NCBI GenBank assembly: GCA_018223185.1 | Contig: JAAEYW010000006.1 | Coordinates: 1-64,000 of the forward strand | From: Oceanospirillales bacterium | Lineage (GTDB): Bacteria > Pseudomonadota > Gammaproteobacteria > Pseudomonadales > Balneatricaceae | Direction: 5' to 3' | Length of the DNA stretch: 64,000 bases | Shown: piece after piece, positions 7,572 to 15,835 of the stretch | Layout of the letters: every line of letters starts with the position of its first letter | How positions within the stretch are numbered: the stretch's first letter is position 1 | Translations under genes and position numbers: made by a program | Notes under the pieces: model-generated | What the model saw: only the letters and a program-made list of their open reading frames with translations | Databases searched by the model: none | Told to the model about the DNA's origin: nothing

Positions 7572-8900
7572 TTATCGATACAGCAGTTCAGGCAGGAACA
7601 GCGATATTGATGAGATAAAGGTAATCAGCGCAAGACGTACAATATCGGCGCACCAGAACGGGGTAACCCCTTTAAAAATGGTACTCGCTTTGACATCCCT
7701 CAACACCGCACTCAACACAAACACATTCATACCAACCGGCGGGGTAATCAGACTGATCTCAGTTACCACAACCACCACAATACCAAACCACACAAGATCA
7801 AAGCCGAGACTCTGAACCAGCGGGAAAAAAATCGGCACCGTCAATAGCAGCATAGACAGGCTCTCGAACACCATTCCCAGCACAATGTAGATCGCCAGAA
7901 TAACCAGAATAACGACCATTGGAGCCACATCCAGATTATTCACCAGGTCGAGAAGGTCTGCCGGTAAACCTGCACGGTTGATGAAGTTGGAAAAGATAAG
8001 AGCGCCGATCAGAACGCCGAAAAGCATCGCCGAGGTGCGGGCGGTATCTGTCAGAATATCGAACAGACTGCCAAACGTCAGAGACCTGCGGTACAGAGCG
8101 ATAATAAACGCACCACCAGCACCGATACCGGCCGCTTCAGTCGGTGTAAAGATCCCCAGGTAGATCCCCCCCATCACGACAGAGAACAGCGCGAGAACAC
8201 CCCAGACACCATTTAAAGCCTGGATCCGCTCAGGCCAGCTCATTTTATCACCGCAAGGGCCTGCTTCAGGGGTACGCCAGACGACAAACCGAACGGCAGC
8301 CAGATAGAGCAAAATACCCAGAAAACCGGGAATAAAGCCCGCTGCAAACAACTCGCGAATACTGGTCTCAGTTAACAAACCATAGATAACCAGAATGACA
8401 GAAGGAGGAATCAGTATACCCAGCGTACCGCCAGCGGCAATAGATGCCGTTGCCAGAGAATCGGCATAGCCGTACTTACGCATCGGCGGCATTGCCACCT
8501 TTGCCATCGTTGCAGAGGTCGCCAGACTGGAGCCACAGATAGCTGAAAAGCCGCCACAGGCAACCACCGTCGCCATAGACAAACCGCCCTTACGATGACC
8601 GAGAAAGGCGTAAGATGCCCGATATAGCTCGTGAGAAAGACCCGACTTAGTCACCAGGTTTCCCATCAGAATAAACAACGGAATCACTGACAGACTATAT
8701 TCCTGAGCGGTATTGATAACCCGCTTGGAAGCCATAGACAGCGAGGAATTCCAGTTAAAATCCATAATGTTTTCGAAGCTCAGGCCCTGCATATATGCGA
8801 ACCCGAAGAAGCCCACCAGCCCCATAGCAAAAGCGATTGGCACGCGTACTACCACGATAAACAGCAATAAAATTACAAAACCAGTTAATGCAGTAATCAT
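7572..8900 (-). CDS. TRAP transporter large permease (DctM)
   Basis: This is the 12-to-14-helix ion-coupled permease of a tripartite ATP-independent periplasmic transporter. It is hydrophobic throughout, with the conserved stretches CGGFSAICGSSLATSATMAKVAMP (split helical hairpin) and GGTLGILIPPSVILVIYG, and later TPTEAAGIGAGGAFIIAL. Its 442-aa length is usual for the family. It belongs to the operon with the small permease (51 bases upstream), the binding protein and uspA. The substrate is unknown. Coupling to Na+ is usual for the family and would fit the sodium economy elsewhere in the window. Confidence 0.95.
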   Translation of the reverse strand: MITALTGFVILLLFIVVVRVPIAFAMGLVGFFGFAYMQGLSFENIMDFNWNSSLSMASKRVINTAQEYSLSVIPLFILMGNLVTKSGLSHELYRASYAFLGHRKGGLSMATVVACGGFSAICGSSLATSATMAKVAMPPMRKYGYADSLATASIAAGGTLGILIPPSVILVIYGLLTETSIRELFAAGFIPGFLGILLYLAAVRFVVWRTPEAGPCGDKMSWPERIQALNGVWGVLALFSVVMGGIYLGIFTPTEAAGIGAGGAFIIALYRRSLTFGSLFDILTDTARTSAMLFGVLIGALIFSNFINRAGLPADLLDLVNNLDVAPMVVILVILAIYIVLGMVFESLSMLLLTVPIFFPLVQSLGFDLVWFGIVVVVVTEISLITPPVGMNVFVLSAVLRDVKASTIFKGVTPFWCADIVRLALITFISSISLFLPELLYR

Positions 8901-8951
8901 TCTTATAACACCTGTAACGTTGTCAGCGCATGTATACCGGAGAACCCGGTA

Positions 8952-9467
8952 TCAATCCCGGGACAGGAAAAGTAGCCGGTAGATGCCGTAGGTGATCATC
9001 AATGCAGCAGTTGCCCAGCTCATAATAGCAATATAATCAACAATATAACCCACGGGAATTTGCAGAAACTCTGTCACCTCTCCCCGACTGTTTGACCGTA
9101 CTGCCAGCTCATGAATACGCACAGCGAGAAAATATAACGACGTGGAGATAAGCAGAGCAGACAACAAACCAAGCACTTTGATCAGCGTACCACCCAATAC
9201 CCGATCCAGAATATCGACAACAACATGACCACCGCGCCAGGTAATAACAGGCATCTCGGCGAAAACAAGAATAGCAAGACTCATCTCGGTCAACTCTGTT
9301 GCTCCATCAACAGCATTACCAAGAAAATAACGTCCAAACACATCTGCGCAGGTCAGCATCATCATAAAAAAAAGTGTGATAGCAGCAACCAACTCAAGGA
9401 AAAAGGCCAGCCAAACGACTGGCCCCTTCTCCTCATAGTGCGCTGTAATCCAGGCACTGAAGGACAT
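8952..9467 (-). CDS. TRAP transporter small permease (DctQ)
   Basis: This four-helix small subunit pairs with DctM. Hydrophobic segments are visible around LVAAITLFFMMMLTCADVFGRYFLG, AILVFAEMPVITW, VLGLLSALLISTSLYFLAV and IAIMSWATAALMITYGIY. The start is ATG 9467, with AAGGAG six bases upstream; that site overlaps the dctP stop codon (TAAGGAG), so translation is coupled. An earlier in-frame start would lie inside dctP and adds an unlikely N-terminus. The protein is 171 aa, normal for the family. Confidence 0.92.
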   Translation of the reverse strand: MSFSAWITAHYEEKGPVVWLAFFLELVAAITLFFMMMLTCADVFGRYFLGNAVDGATELTEMSLAILVFAEMPVITWRGGHVVVDILDRVLGGTLIKVLGLLSALLISTSLYFLAVRIHELAVRSNSRGEVTEFLQIPVGYIVDYIAIMSWATAALMITYGIYRLLFLSRD

Positions 9468-9477
9468 AGCAGGCTCC

Positions 9478-10500
9478 TTATTTGTAGCTGCGGGCGATCT
9501 GACGCAGTTCAGCCAGAGCGGCTTTAGCGTCGACACCACGATCGGCTACAGACTCATAGAATGCCTCATCCATACCCTTGGTAAGCGCTTTAAACTCATC
9601 GGCCATCGAATCACCCTCTTTGACCATAGCGACGTTCACGCCGTTTTCCTGAGCGGCTTTAAGGCCTTCCACATCAGCCTCATCCCAGGCATGACCGGCC
9701 ATTGCAGACAGTTTCTCACCAGAAACACTCAGAATCGCTTCACGATCTTTAGGGTCAAGACCCGCCAGGAAGTCTGGGTTCATAAAGATACCAAAGCTGC
9801 CTAAATACATGCCGCCTGGCAGAGCAACCACGTTGCGGGCAACCTCATGCAGACGCAGAGATTTCTGTTCACCCATTGGGATAAACACTCCGTCGATTAC
9901 ACCTTGCTGCATCATCTCATACACTTTTGGTGCCGGAGCACCTACAGCAGTAACACCCATACGGGCACCGATCTCACCCTGTATGCCGCCACCAAGACGA
10001 ATCTTCTTACCTTTCAGACCATCCAGAGATGAAAGAGGCTCAGCCGTATGAATCTGACCAGGACCATGGGTAAACAGACCCAGCAGCTCAAGACCATCAT
10101 GCTCATTGGCCTTAGCAAAGTATTTCTGATGTACACGCCAGTGCGCCACAGATGCCGCTTCAGCGCTCGCACCCAGCAGCGGCTGCTCCACGGCCTGTGT
10201 CAGCTTAAAACGACCCGGCACATAACCGTGGTAGCTCCAGGACACATCAACCACGCCATCCTCTACCAGCTCGAACATAGTTTTTGGATGACCCAGCCCA
10301 TACTCAATATCAACCTTAACGCGGCCCTCAGTGGCGTCCTCGACCCACTTAGCCCAGGTAGGCCAGACAACAGCATTTTGTGGATGGGTTGGTGGCAACC
10401 AGCTGGCTACACGTAGCGTAGTTTCTGCCAGAGCAGTGGCAGAGAGGGATGCACCCAGCGCAATAGCAGCCGCACTTTTCAGGAAAGTCATTTTTGTCAT
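9478..10500 (-). CDS. TRAP transporter periplasmic substrate-binding protein (DctP)
   Basis: This solute receptor delivers substrate to DctQM. Residues 1-26 are a signal peptide (a Lys, then AAAIALGASLSATALA, cleavage before ETTLRVAS). The mature part has the DctP-type pattern, including LRVASWLPPTHPQNA at the start and GKKIRLGGGIQGEIGARMGVTAVGAPAPKVYEMMQQGVIDG in the middle, where an Arg (KIRL) normally binds the substrate carboxylate. The ligand is therefore probably an organic acid but cannot be named. AGGAGA lies eight bases before the ATG. It is the first gene of the four-gene operon. Confidence 0.93.
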   Translation of the reverse strand: MTKMTFLKSAAAIALGASLSATALAETTLRVASWLPPTHPQNAVVWPTWAKWVEDATEGRVKVDIEYGLGHPKTMFELVEDGVVDVSWSYHGYVPGRFKLTQAVEQPLLGASAEAASVAHWRVHQKYFAKANEHDGLELLGLFTHGPGQIHTAEPLSSLDGLKGKKIRLGGGIQGEIGARMGVTAVGAPAPKVYEMMQQGVIDGVFIPMGEQKSLRLHEVARNVVALPGGMYLGSFGIFMNPDFLAGLDPKDREAILSVSGEKLSAMAGHAWDEADVEGLKAAQENGVNVAMVKEGDSMADEFKALTKGMDEAFYESVADRGVDAKAALAELRQIARSYK

Positions 10501-10526
10501 TCGGTCTATCTCCTGGCTATCTCTTC

Positions 10527-10541
10527 GACGTTATATACGTC
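10527..10541. promoter_or_regulatory. inverted repeat in the dctP leader, candidate operator
   Basis: GACGT-TATAT-ACGTC is a perfect five-base inverted repeat about 27 bases before the dctP start codon. It is placed where a repressor could block transcription. A second small hairpin, GGGGC-TTT-GCCCC, lies at 10565-10577. The factor is unknown; PaaX, encoded divergently, is one candidate. Confidence 0.35.
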
Positions 10542-11105
10542 AGTCATTGTTATAAGAGATTATTGGGGCTTTGCCCCTATTTATTATTTCCCCGGGCATA
10601 TTGCTCAGGGTCGTTCGAATCATAACCAACAAAATGATACAATTCTAGCATTACATAAAAACAAATATGTATCAGTAACTCATCGCAAAGTTTTCGGCAG
10701 TTCCTCTTGAAACTATCAGTTCTGCTTCCCCGAGAACCATTTTCCAGACAATACAAACCTGAACGTCATTCTACTATTCAGTCTTAATGCCCAGATGCGA
10801 CAACTTTACAGAACACAATTCAATCCAATTAGTTAACATGTTAACTTAATAACTTATGCTCGTAAACAACTACCAACACTATTACCCCTTTAATTGTATG
10901 GATTAAACAATTAACCAGGCAGCACTACAGAAAAAACCAAGGCAATCAGTTACTAGTACTTATAGACCATATAGCTTTAATTGCCTCTTCTCAGCTTGAT
11001 GGGATCATTTTTTGCCAATAAACTCTTAAACTTACTGGTAATATCCTCTGATAGTTGCCTGAATAGTATGAATAACCCATCCCGTTCTGATTTTATGAGT
11101 ACCTA
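10542..11105. promoter_or_regulatory. divergent regulatory spacer between the TRAP operon and paaX
   Basis: This A+T-rich spacer holds no open frame with a recognisable product. It contains a perfect 16-bp palindrome, AGTTAACATGTTAACT (10831-10846), and an inverted repeat with eight-base arms, TTAATTGT (10890-10897) and ACAATTAA (10907-10914), spaced by nine bases. Both look like binding sites for dimeric regulators. It must carry the promoters of dctP and paaX, but I see no textbook -35/-10 pair. Confidence 0.5.
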
Positions 11106-12026
11106 ATGAACAAACTTCGTTGTATTGAAGAGCTGGTTGATGACTTTAAGAACCAACGCCCTATCCGGGGTGGCTCTTTAATTATCACCATCTATGGCGA
11201 TGCCATCTCTCCCAGAGGGGGAACCGTATGGCTGGGAAGTCTGATCAGGTTGCTTGAACCTCTGGGACTCAACCAGAGACTGGTAAGAACATCAATTTTC
11301 CGCCTGACAAAAGATGGCTGGCTGACCTCCAGCCAGGTCGGACGCAAAAGTTTCTACAGCCTTACAGACACCGGTCGTCGTCGGTTTGAAAGCGCATTCA
11401 GACGAATCTACGCAGAGCTTTACCCTGAGTGGGATGGCAAATGGGACATGATAATAACCACTCAACTCGATAATGAGTTACGCAAAGTTGTAAAAAAAGA
11501 GCTTGAGTGGCTCGGATTTGGCAATATCGCGCCCAGTGTCATGGCACACCCGATGGCCGATATGACCGATGTCAGCACTACATTGCAAGAACTCTGTGTA
11601 CTCAATGATGTGATCCACATGAAATCGGAGCTGGTCGGCAACCAGACCTCCATTCCACTGAAAGAACTGGTAAATGAATGCTGGAATCTTGATCAGCTTG
11701 CCGAAGGATATCAGTTATTTCTTGAGCGCTTTCGTCCTATTCTCAGAGCACTGGAAGGACAATCAGAACTGGACCCGGAGCAGTGTTTCCAACTGCGTAC
11801 ACTGATGATTCATCACTACCGCAGAATCCTTCTGAGAGACCCGCAACTCCCGGAAAAACTGCTTCCTGCCGACTGGAGCGGAACATCTGCCAGAGTGCTT
11901 TGCCGAAATATCTACCGGTTAATCTATCAGGGTGCTGAGGATCATCTATCCGCAACCCAGGAGACAGCCGATGGCTCACTGCCAGAACCCGCTCCTCGCT
12001 TTTACAAACGCTTTGGTGGCTTGTAA
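11106..12026 (+). CDS. PaaX-family transcriptional repressor
   Basis: This is a repressor of the PaaX family, whose best-known member controls phenylacetate breakdown and responds to phenylacetyl-CoA. The N-terminal winged helix is RGGSLIITIYGDAISPRGGTVWLGSLIRLLEPLGLNQRLVRTSIFRLTKDGWL, the PaaX signature, followed by the central PaaX domain (YAELYPEWDGKWDMII) and the C-terminal domain ending ADWSGTSARVLCRNIYRLIYQ. It is 306 aa, the normal length. No paa catabolic genes are present, so its target may be the divergent TRAP operon, the downstream DUF2889 gene, or a distant locus. Confidence 0.9.
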   Translation: MNKLRCIEELVDDFKNQRPIRGGSLIITIYGDAISPRGGTVWLGSLIRLLEPLGLNQRLVRTSIFRLTKDGWLTSSQVGRKSFYSLTDTGRRRFESAFRRIYAELYPEWDGKWDMIITTQLDNELRKVVKKELEWLGFGNIAPSVMAHPMADMTDVSTTLQELCVLNDVIHMKSELVGNQTSIPLKELVNECWNLDQLAEGYQLFLERFRPILRALEGQSELDPEQCFQLRTLMIHHYRRILLRDPQLPEKLLPADWSGTSARVLCRNIYRLIYQGAEDHLSATQETADGSLPEPAPRFYKRFGGL

Positions 12027-12080
12027 GCAGCTGCAACAAAATGTTGCAACCTAAAACAGTTTATGGGATTAATAAATCAA

Positions 12081-12103
12081 CAGGCGGCCTGAAAGGCTGC
12101 CTG
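12081..12103 (+). other. hairpin between paaX and the DUF2889 gene
   Basis: CAGGCGGCCT-GAA-AGGCTGCCTG folds into a ten-pair stem with one G-T pair. No T-run follows, so it is not a standard terminator. It could be an RNA-processing or attenuation element separating the two genes. Confidence 0.4.
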
Positions 12104-12135
12104 ATAATCTATTACTACTAGAAAGAACAGATTCT

Positions 12136-12714
12136 ATGCCATTGCCCCAACCTGCTGAACGCAAAAAAATTCACACCCGTACGGTCACCTGCCAGGGTTT
12201 TGAGAGAACTGACGGACTCTGGGATATCGAAGGCCACCTGACCGATATCAAAACCATACCTATTATGCTGCGTGACAGAAGCGATTGCCCGGTTGAGCCG
12301 GGAGAGCCGATTCACGATATGTCTATCCGGATTACTATCGATCTGGATTTCAACATTATTGATGCCGTAGCCAGCATGGAACACACACCATTTGCTATCT
12401 GCCCGTCTATTGCAGAGGCCTACAAACAGCTGATCGGATTGAGAATAGCATCCGGGTTCACAAAGCGGTGCAAAGAACTGTTCAGCGGCACCAATGGCTG
12501 CACCCACCTGCTGGAACTTCTTGGCCCTGTGGCCACCACTGCATTTCAGGCGACGCATCAGGCAAGGGAAGAGAGAGATCAGAACTCCGAAGAAGATCGG
12601 CCACACACTCTCAATACCTGCCACACTTTTGACAGCTCAGGAGACGTCGTAAAAAAATACTGGCCACAGTTTTACGAACCAGACAAGCTGATTGCCAGCA
12701 AAGAGATCAGTTAA
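12136..12714 (+). CDS. DUF2889 domain protein
   Basis: This protein of 192 aa matches the DUF2889 family as I recall it: the beginning HTRTVTCQGFERTDGLWDIEGHLTDIK and the later GCTHLLELLGPVATTAFQ are typical. The function is unknown; members are often found near aromatic or CoA-linked catabolic genes. It follows paaX by about 110 bases on the same strand, and its last eight bases overlap the 3' end of the convergent LysR gene. No signal peptide or membrane segment is visible. An earlier ATG-free region and weak ribosome site (GAAAGAAC) leave the start moderately certain. Confidence 0.82.
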   Translation: MPLPQPAERKKIHTRTVTCQGFERTDGLWDIEGHLTDIKTIPIMLRDRSDCPVEPGEPIHDMSIRITIDLDFNIIDAVASMEHTPFAICPSIAEAYKQLIGLRIASGFTKRCKELFSGTNGCTHLLELLGPVATTAFQATHQAREERDQNSEEDRPHTLNTCHTFDSSGDVVKKYWPQFYEPDKLIASKEIS

Positions 12715-13591
12715 ACCGCATCTCGTTCGCATGAAACATCACAAACTCTATAAACAGTCGCACCTTGCCGGGAATATACTTACGTTCAGGGTATAGCATA
12801 TGCACTTCCCGCGGGTGTGGTTGCCAGCCAGGCATTAGTTTTTTAAGACGTCCGGCTGTCAGCGACTTAGTCACAACATAATCGGGCAGGTTCACGATTC
12901 CCAACCCATTTTCCGCCGCCCGTGCAGCAATATTCAGCTCATCGACTTTCATGCGGGCATCGCCGTCTATTCTGACCAGCTCATCCCCCTTACTAAAACT
13001 CCACACCGGATTTCTGCGGGTTACAATCAGGGTGTGCTCATACAGATCTTGCGGGTGCTTCGGCGCTCCCCGCCGAAGCAGATAGTCTTCACTGGCACAA
13101 ACGCTGAAGCTGGATTCCATCAGCGGCCTGGAGATCCAGTTCTGCATCCGTACCTCACCAATCCGGAAAGCAACATCAATCCCCTCCTCAACCAGATCGA
13201 TGTTGCGGTTAACAACGATCAGCTCCAGGTTGATACGCGGGAAACGCTCCATAAATTTAAAAAACCACTCCGCTAACAGGTCATTGGTCAGACTGACCGG
13301 CGCCGTAACCCGAAGCAGTCCCGAAGGCTCAGCCAACTCATCATCCAGTTCTTTAGCGGCATACTCGAGTTCATTAAAGAGCGGCTGACAGCGGTTATAA
13401 AATTTAGCACCCGCCTCAGTCAACACCATTTTCCGTGCACTGCGGTGCATCAGCTTATAACCCAGATCACTCTCAAGCTGCTGCACCTTGCGGCTGACGG
13501 TCGACGTTGGCACCGATAACGATTCCGATGCCGAAAGAAAACTGCCCCTTTCAACCACTTTAAGAAAGATAAACAGATCCTGATAGTTCAT
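12707..13591 (-). CDS. LysR-family transcriptional regulator
   Basis: This regulator of 294 aa has an N-terminal helix-turn-helix (SFLSASESLSVPTSTVSRKVQQLESDLG, residues ~17-44) and an effector domain ending VHMLYPERKYIPGKVRLFIEF, the same subgroup ending as the LysR at 5986-6897. It is divergent from the XylR-type activator, and the 117-bp spacer between them holds two perfect palindromes, so it probably regulates itself and perhaps the neighbour. Its 3' end overlaps the DUF2889 gene. Confidence 0.92.
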   Translation of the reverse strand: MNYQDLFIFLKVVERGSFLSASESLSVPTSTVSRKVQQLESDLGYKLMHRSARKMVLTEAGAKFYNRCQPLFNELEYAAKELDDELAEPSGLLRVTAPVSLTNDLLAEWFFKFMERFPRINLELIVVNRNIDLVEEGIDVAFRIGEVRMQNWISRPLMESSFSVCASEDYLLRRGAPKHPQDLYEHTLIVTRRNPVWSFSKGDELVRIDGDARMKVDELNIAARAAENGLGIVNLPDYVVTKSLTAGRLKKLMPGWQPHPREVHMLYPERKYIPGKVRLFIEFVMFHANEMRFN

Positions 13592-13605
13592 TTCATCACC
13601 ATAAA

Positions 13606-13669
13606 CCCATATATGGGATCATATATTACATTCCCAGATCATCTTTTTATATAAGCAATCATATATGAT
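13606..13669. promoter_or_regulatory. paired palindromes in the lysR / xylR-type divergent promoter
   Basis: Two perfect 12-bp palindromes, CCCATATATGGG (13606-13617) and ATCATATATGAT (13658-13669), share the core CATATATG and are 52 bases apart, about five helical turns. A further GATCATATATT follows the first. They lie between divergent start codons and are probable operators. Confidence 0.5.
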
Positions 13670-13708
13670 GATTTGATCATAATCATAACAATCCAGAGTG
13701 CTTATTTA

Positions 13709-15415
13709 ATGAACATTGCAACCAAACATCTGAATATAAAGCATCCTGATATTAAACAACTGTCGAAACAGGTGAGGTTCCAGAACAATGACGGAACCGT
13801 CTGGTTCGGCGAACAACGGATGCTATTGATGCAGATGGCGTCACTGACCAATTTCCGCAAAGAACAGATACTCACGGTAGGCCTGGAGCGGGCCAAAGGT
13901 TTCTTTATGCGCCTGGGGTACAGCCTGGGACAGAAAGATGCAGAACTGGTTAAACGACTGGCTGGCGATATCAAGCCTGAAGAGCTATTCCGCACCGGCT
14001 TTCAGCTGGACTCATTAAAAGGTTCGGTGAAAGTTGAGGAGCTCAGGCTGGAGATTGACCCGGCAAAGAAGCACTTTTACGCCCTGCTGAATATGCACGA
14101 TTCTTACGAAGCAGAAATGTTTATCTCAGAACTTGGCCTGACGGATGGGCCGGCCTGCTGGGCACTGGTCGGACATACCAGCAGCTTCGCTTCAGCACTG
14201 CTGGGCCAGGAGATCATATTTAAAGAGACACACTGCCGGGGCTGTGGCGAGCATCAGTGCCTGTTTGAGGGAAAGCCAGCAACCGAGTGGGACGACTATC
14301 AAACCTACCGCAATTACTTCAAGACAGCCCCCATCATTGAAGAACTTTACGATTTGCAAAATCAGGTAACTGAGCTTCGCCATAAGGTCGATGACCATCC
14401 CGGTCTGGGCAACTTTATTGGCAAGTCAGCTGGCTTCCAGCAGGTCTGCAAACTGGCAAAAAAAGCAGCTACCGGTAAGGTTTCTGTGCTGTTGCTGGGC
14501 GAAACTGGCGTGGGCAAGGAGTTGGTAGCAAAAGGGATTCATGACAATTCAAGCCGTTCAGCTCAGCCCTTTATTGCTGTTAATTGCGCAGCCATCCCTG
14601 CCGATCTGATTGAAGCCGAACTGTTTGGTGTAGAAAAAGGCGCCTATACGGGCGCCAGCCATACCCGCGAAGGACGGTTTGAGCGGGCTCATCTGGGAAC
14701 CATATTTCTCGATGAAGTTATTGAACTGAGCCCACGTGCCCAGGCAGCCCTGCTGCGCGTATTGCAGGAAGGTGAACTGGAGCGCGTTGGTGATTACCGC
14801 ACCCGAAAAGTTGATGTCCGGGTTATCGCTGCAACCAACGAGTCGCTCTCTGAAGCCGTTAAGGCGGGTCGGTTCCGGGCAGACCTTTACTATCGGCTGA
14901 ACGTCTACCCGGTCGATATCCCACCGTTACGCCAGCGACGGGAAGACATCTCAATGCTGACAGAACACTTTCTACAGAAATATGAAGCGATCTACTGCAA
15001 AAGAACACTGGGACTGTCTGACCTGGCAACAAAAGCACTCCTTAACTACGACTGGCCCGGCAATGTCCGTGAGCTTGAAAATATTATCGAACGAGGACTG
15101 ATTCTCGCTGAGGATGGCGAAAGTATTGATGCCGAATACCTGTTTCCCAGCTTGCTTCATGACAGCAGCAGCCAGGTACTGTCCCGCTCAGGTGTGCTGA
15201 TTGACTCTCCCTCTCTGCCATCACAAAACGGGGAGACAAGCTGGACACAGCAGGCAATTGAACAGCTTGGATCAATGGAAAAAATCGAGGAGGCGCTGGT
15301 GCGCTATGCGATGTGCAAAGCTGAAAACAATGTTGCAGAGGCTGCCCGTTTGCTGGATATCACCCGTCCGACGCTGGCATACCGACTTAAAAAACTGAAT
15401 ATAGAGGTTGAATAG
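13709..15415 (+). CDS. XylR/DmpR-type sigma-54-dependent activator
   Basis: This is an aromatic-responsive enhancer-binding protein of the XylR/DmpR/PhhR type. The N-terminal sensor domain begins VRFQNNDGTVWFGEQRMLLM and ends with the V4R zinc motif CRGCGEHQC. A linker helix leads to the AAA+ domain, with Walker A GETGVGKE, the sigma-54 contact loop GAYTGA (in place of GAFTGA, a common variant) and Walker B GTIFLDEV. The C-terminus is a Fis-type helix-turn-helix (NNVAEAARLLDITRPTLAYRLKKL). The start is ATG 13709; an upstream TTG frame adds twelve untypical residues. Members bind phenols or toluenes directly, but no hydroxylase genes are nearby. It is followed with no gap by two genes. Confidence 0.95.
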   Translation: MNIATKHLNIKHPDIKQLSKQVRFQNNDGTVWFGEQRMLLMQMASLTNFRKEQILTVGLERAKGFFMRLGYSLGQKDAELVKRLAGDIKPEELFRTGFQLDSLKGSVKVEELRLEIDPAKKHFYALLNMHDSYEAEMFISELGLTDGPACWALVGHTSSFASALLGQEIIFKETHCRGCGEHQCLFEGKPATEWDDYQTYRNYFKTAPIIEELYDLQNQVTELRHKVDDHPGLGNFIGKSAGFQQVCKLAKKAATGKVSVLLLGETGVGKELVAKGIHDNSSRSAQPFIAVNCAAIPADLIEAELFGVEKGAYTGASHTREGRFERAHLGTIFLDEVIELSPRAQAALLRVLQEGELERVGDYRTRKVDVRVIAATNESLSEAVKAGRFRADLYYRLNVYPVDIPPLRQRREDISMLTEHFLQKYEAIYCKRTLGLSDLATKALLNYDWPGNVRELENIIERGLILAEDGESIDAEYLFPSLLHDSSSQVLSRSGVLIDSPSLPSQNGETSWTQQAIEQLGSMEKIEEALVRYAMCKAENNVAEAARLLDITRPTLAYRLKKLNIEVE

Positions 15416-15835
15416 ATGTTATGTGAACAGAGCCAGCAACTGCTGACTATGGCGATCACCGCCGCCCGCAACTCTGATGTTAACGTAAATATTGCAGTCT
15501 GCGATGCGGGCGGTAACCTGTGCGCTTTTCAGCGAATGGATGGCTCTCCCCTGGGGTCCGTTGATATTGCTCAGAAAAAAGCCCGCAGCGCTGTGCTATT
15601 CGGCGCACCCACCGAAGCACTTGGCCAGCTGGTAAGAGAACAGCAACTGGACAGTTTTGAACAGACCAATGGCGGACTGATATTGTTTGCCGGTGGCGAA
15701 CCCGTCTTCCATCAGGGCAAACTGCTGGGTGGTATCGGCATCTCCGGCGGCACTGCCGCAGAGGATAAAATGATCGCACTCGCTGCCATCGACCAGGCGG
15801 GTTTCAACTGTCCGGGAGTAACCGATGAAATTTAA
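15416..15835 (+). CDS. HbpS/GlcG-type (DUF336) protein
   Basis: This protein of 139 aa belongs to the GlcG/HbpS family: NVNIAVCDAGGNLCAFQRMDGSPLGSVDIAQKKARSA, followed by GGLILFAGGEPVFHQGKLLGGIGISGGTAAEDKMIA, is the full family pattern. Known members bind haem or small molecules, or lie in catabolic operons without a proven enzyme activity. It has no signal peptide. Its ATG directly follows the stop codon of the sigma-54 activator, with AGAGG eight bases upstream, and its end overlaps the next gene by eleven bases, so the three form one transcript. Confidence 0.88.
   Translation: MLCEQSQQLLTMAITAARNSDVNVNIAVCDAGGNLCAFQRMDGSPLGSVDIAQKKARSAVLFGAPTEALGQLVREQQLDSFEQTNGGLILFAGGEPVFHQGKLLGGIGISGGTAAEDKMIALAAIDQAGFNCPGVTDEI

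Noticed and set aside
10605-10625. GTTCGAATC string like a tRNA T-arm
   Set aside because: No acceptor, D- or anticodon arm can be folded around it.
12041-12056. ATGTTGCAACCTAA, Ter-like, after paaX
   Set aside because: Needs one mismatch and one inserted base, and it overlaps a simple GCAAC/GTTGC inverted repeat. No reason to prefer a Ter site.
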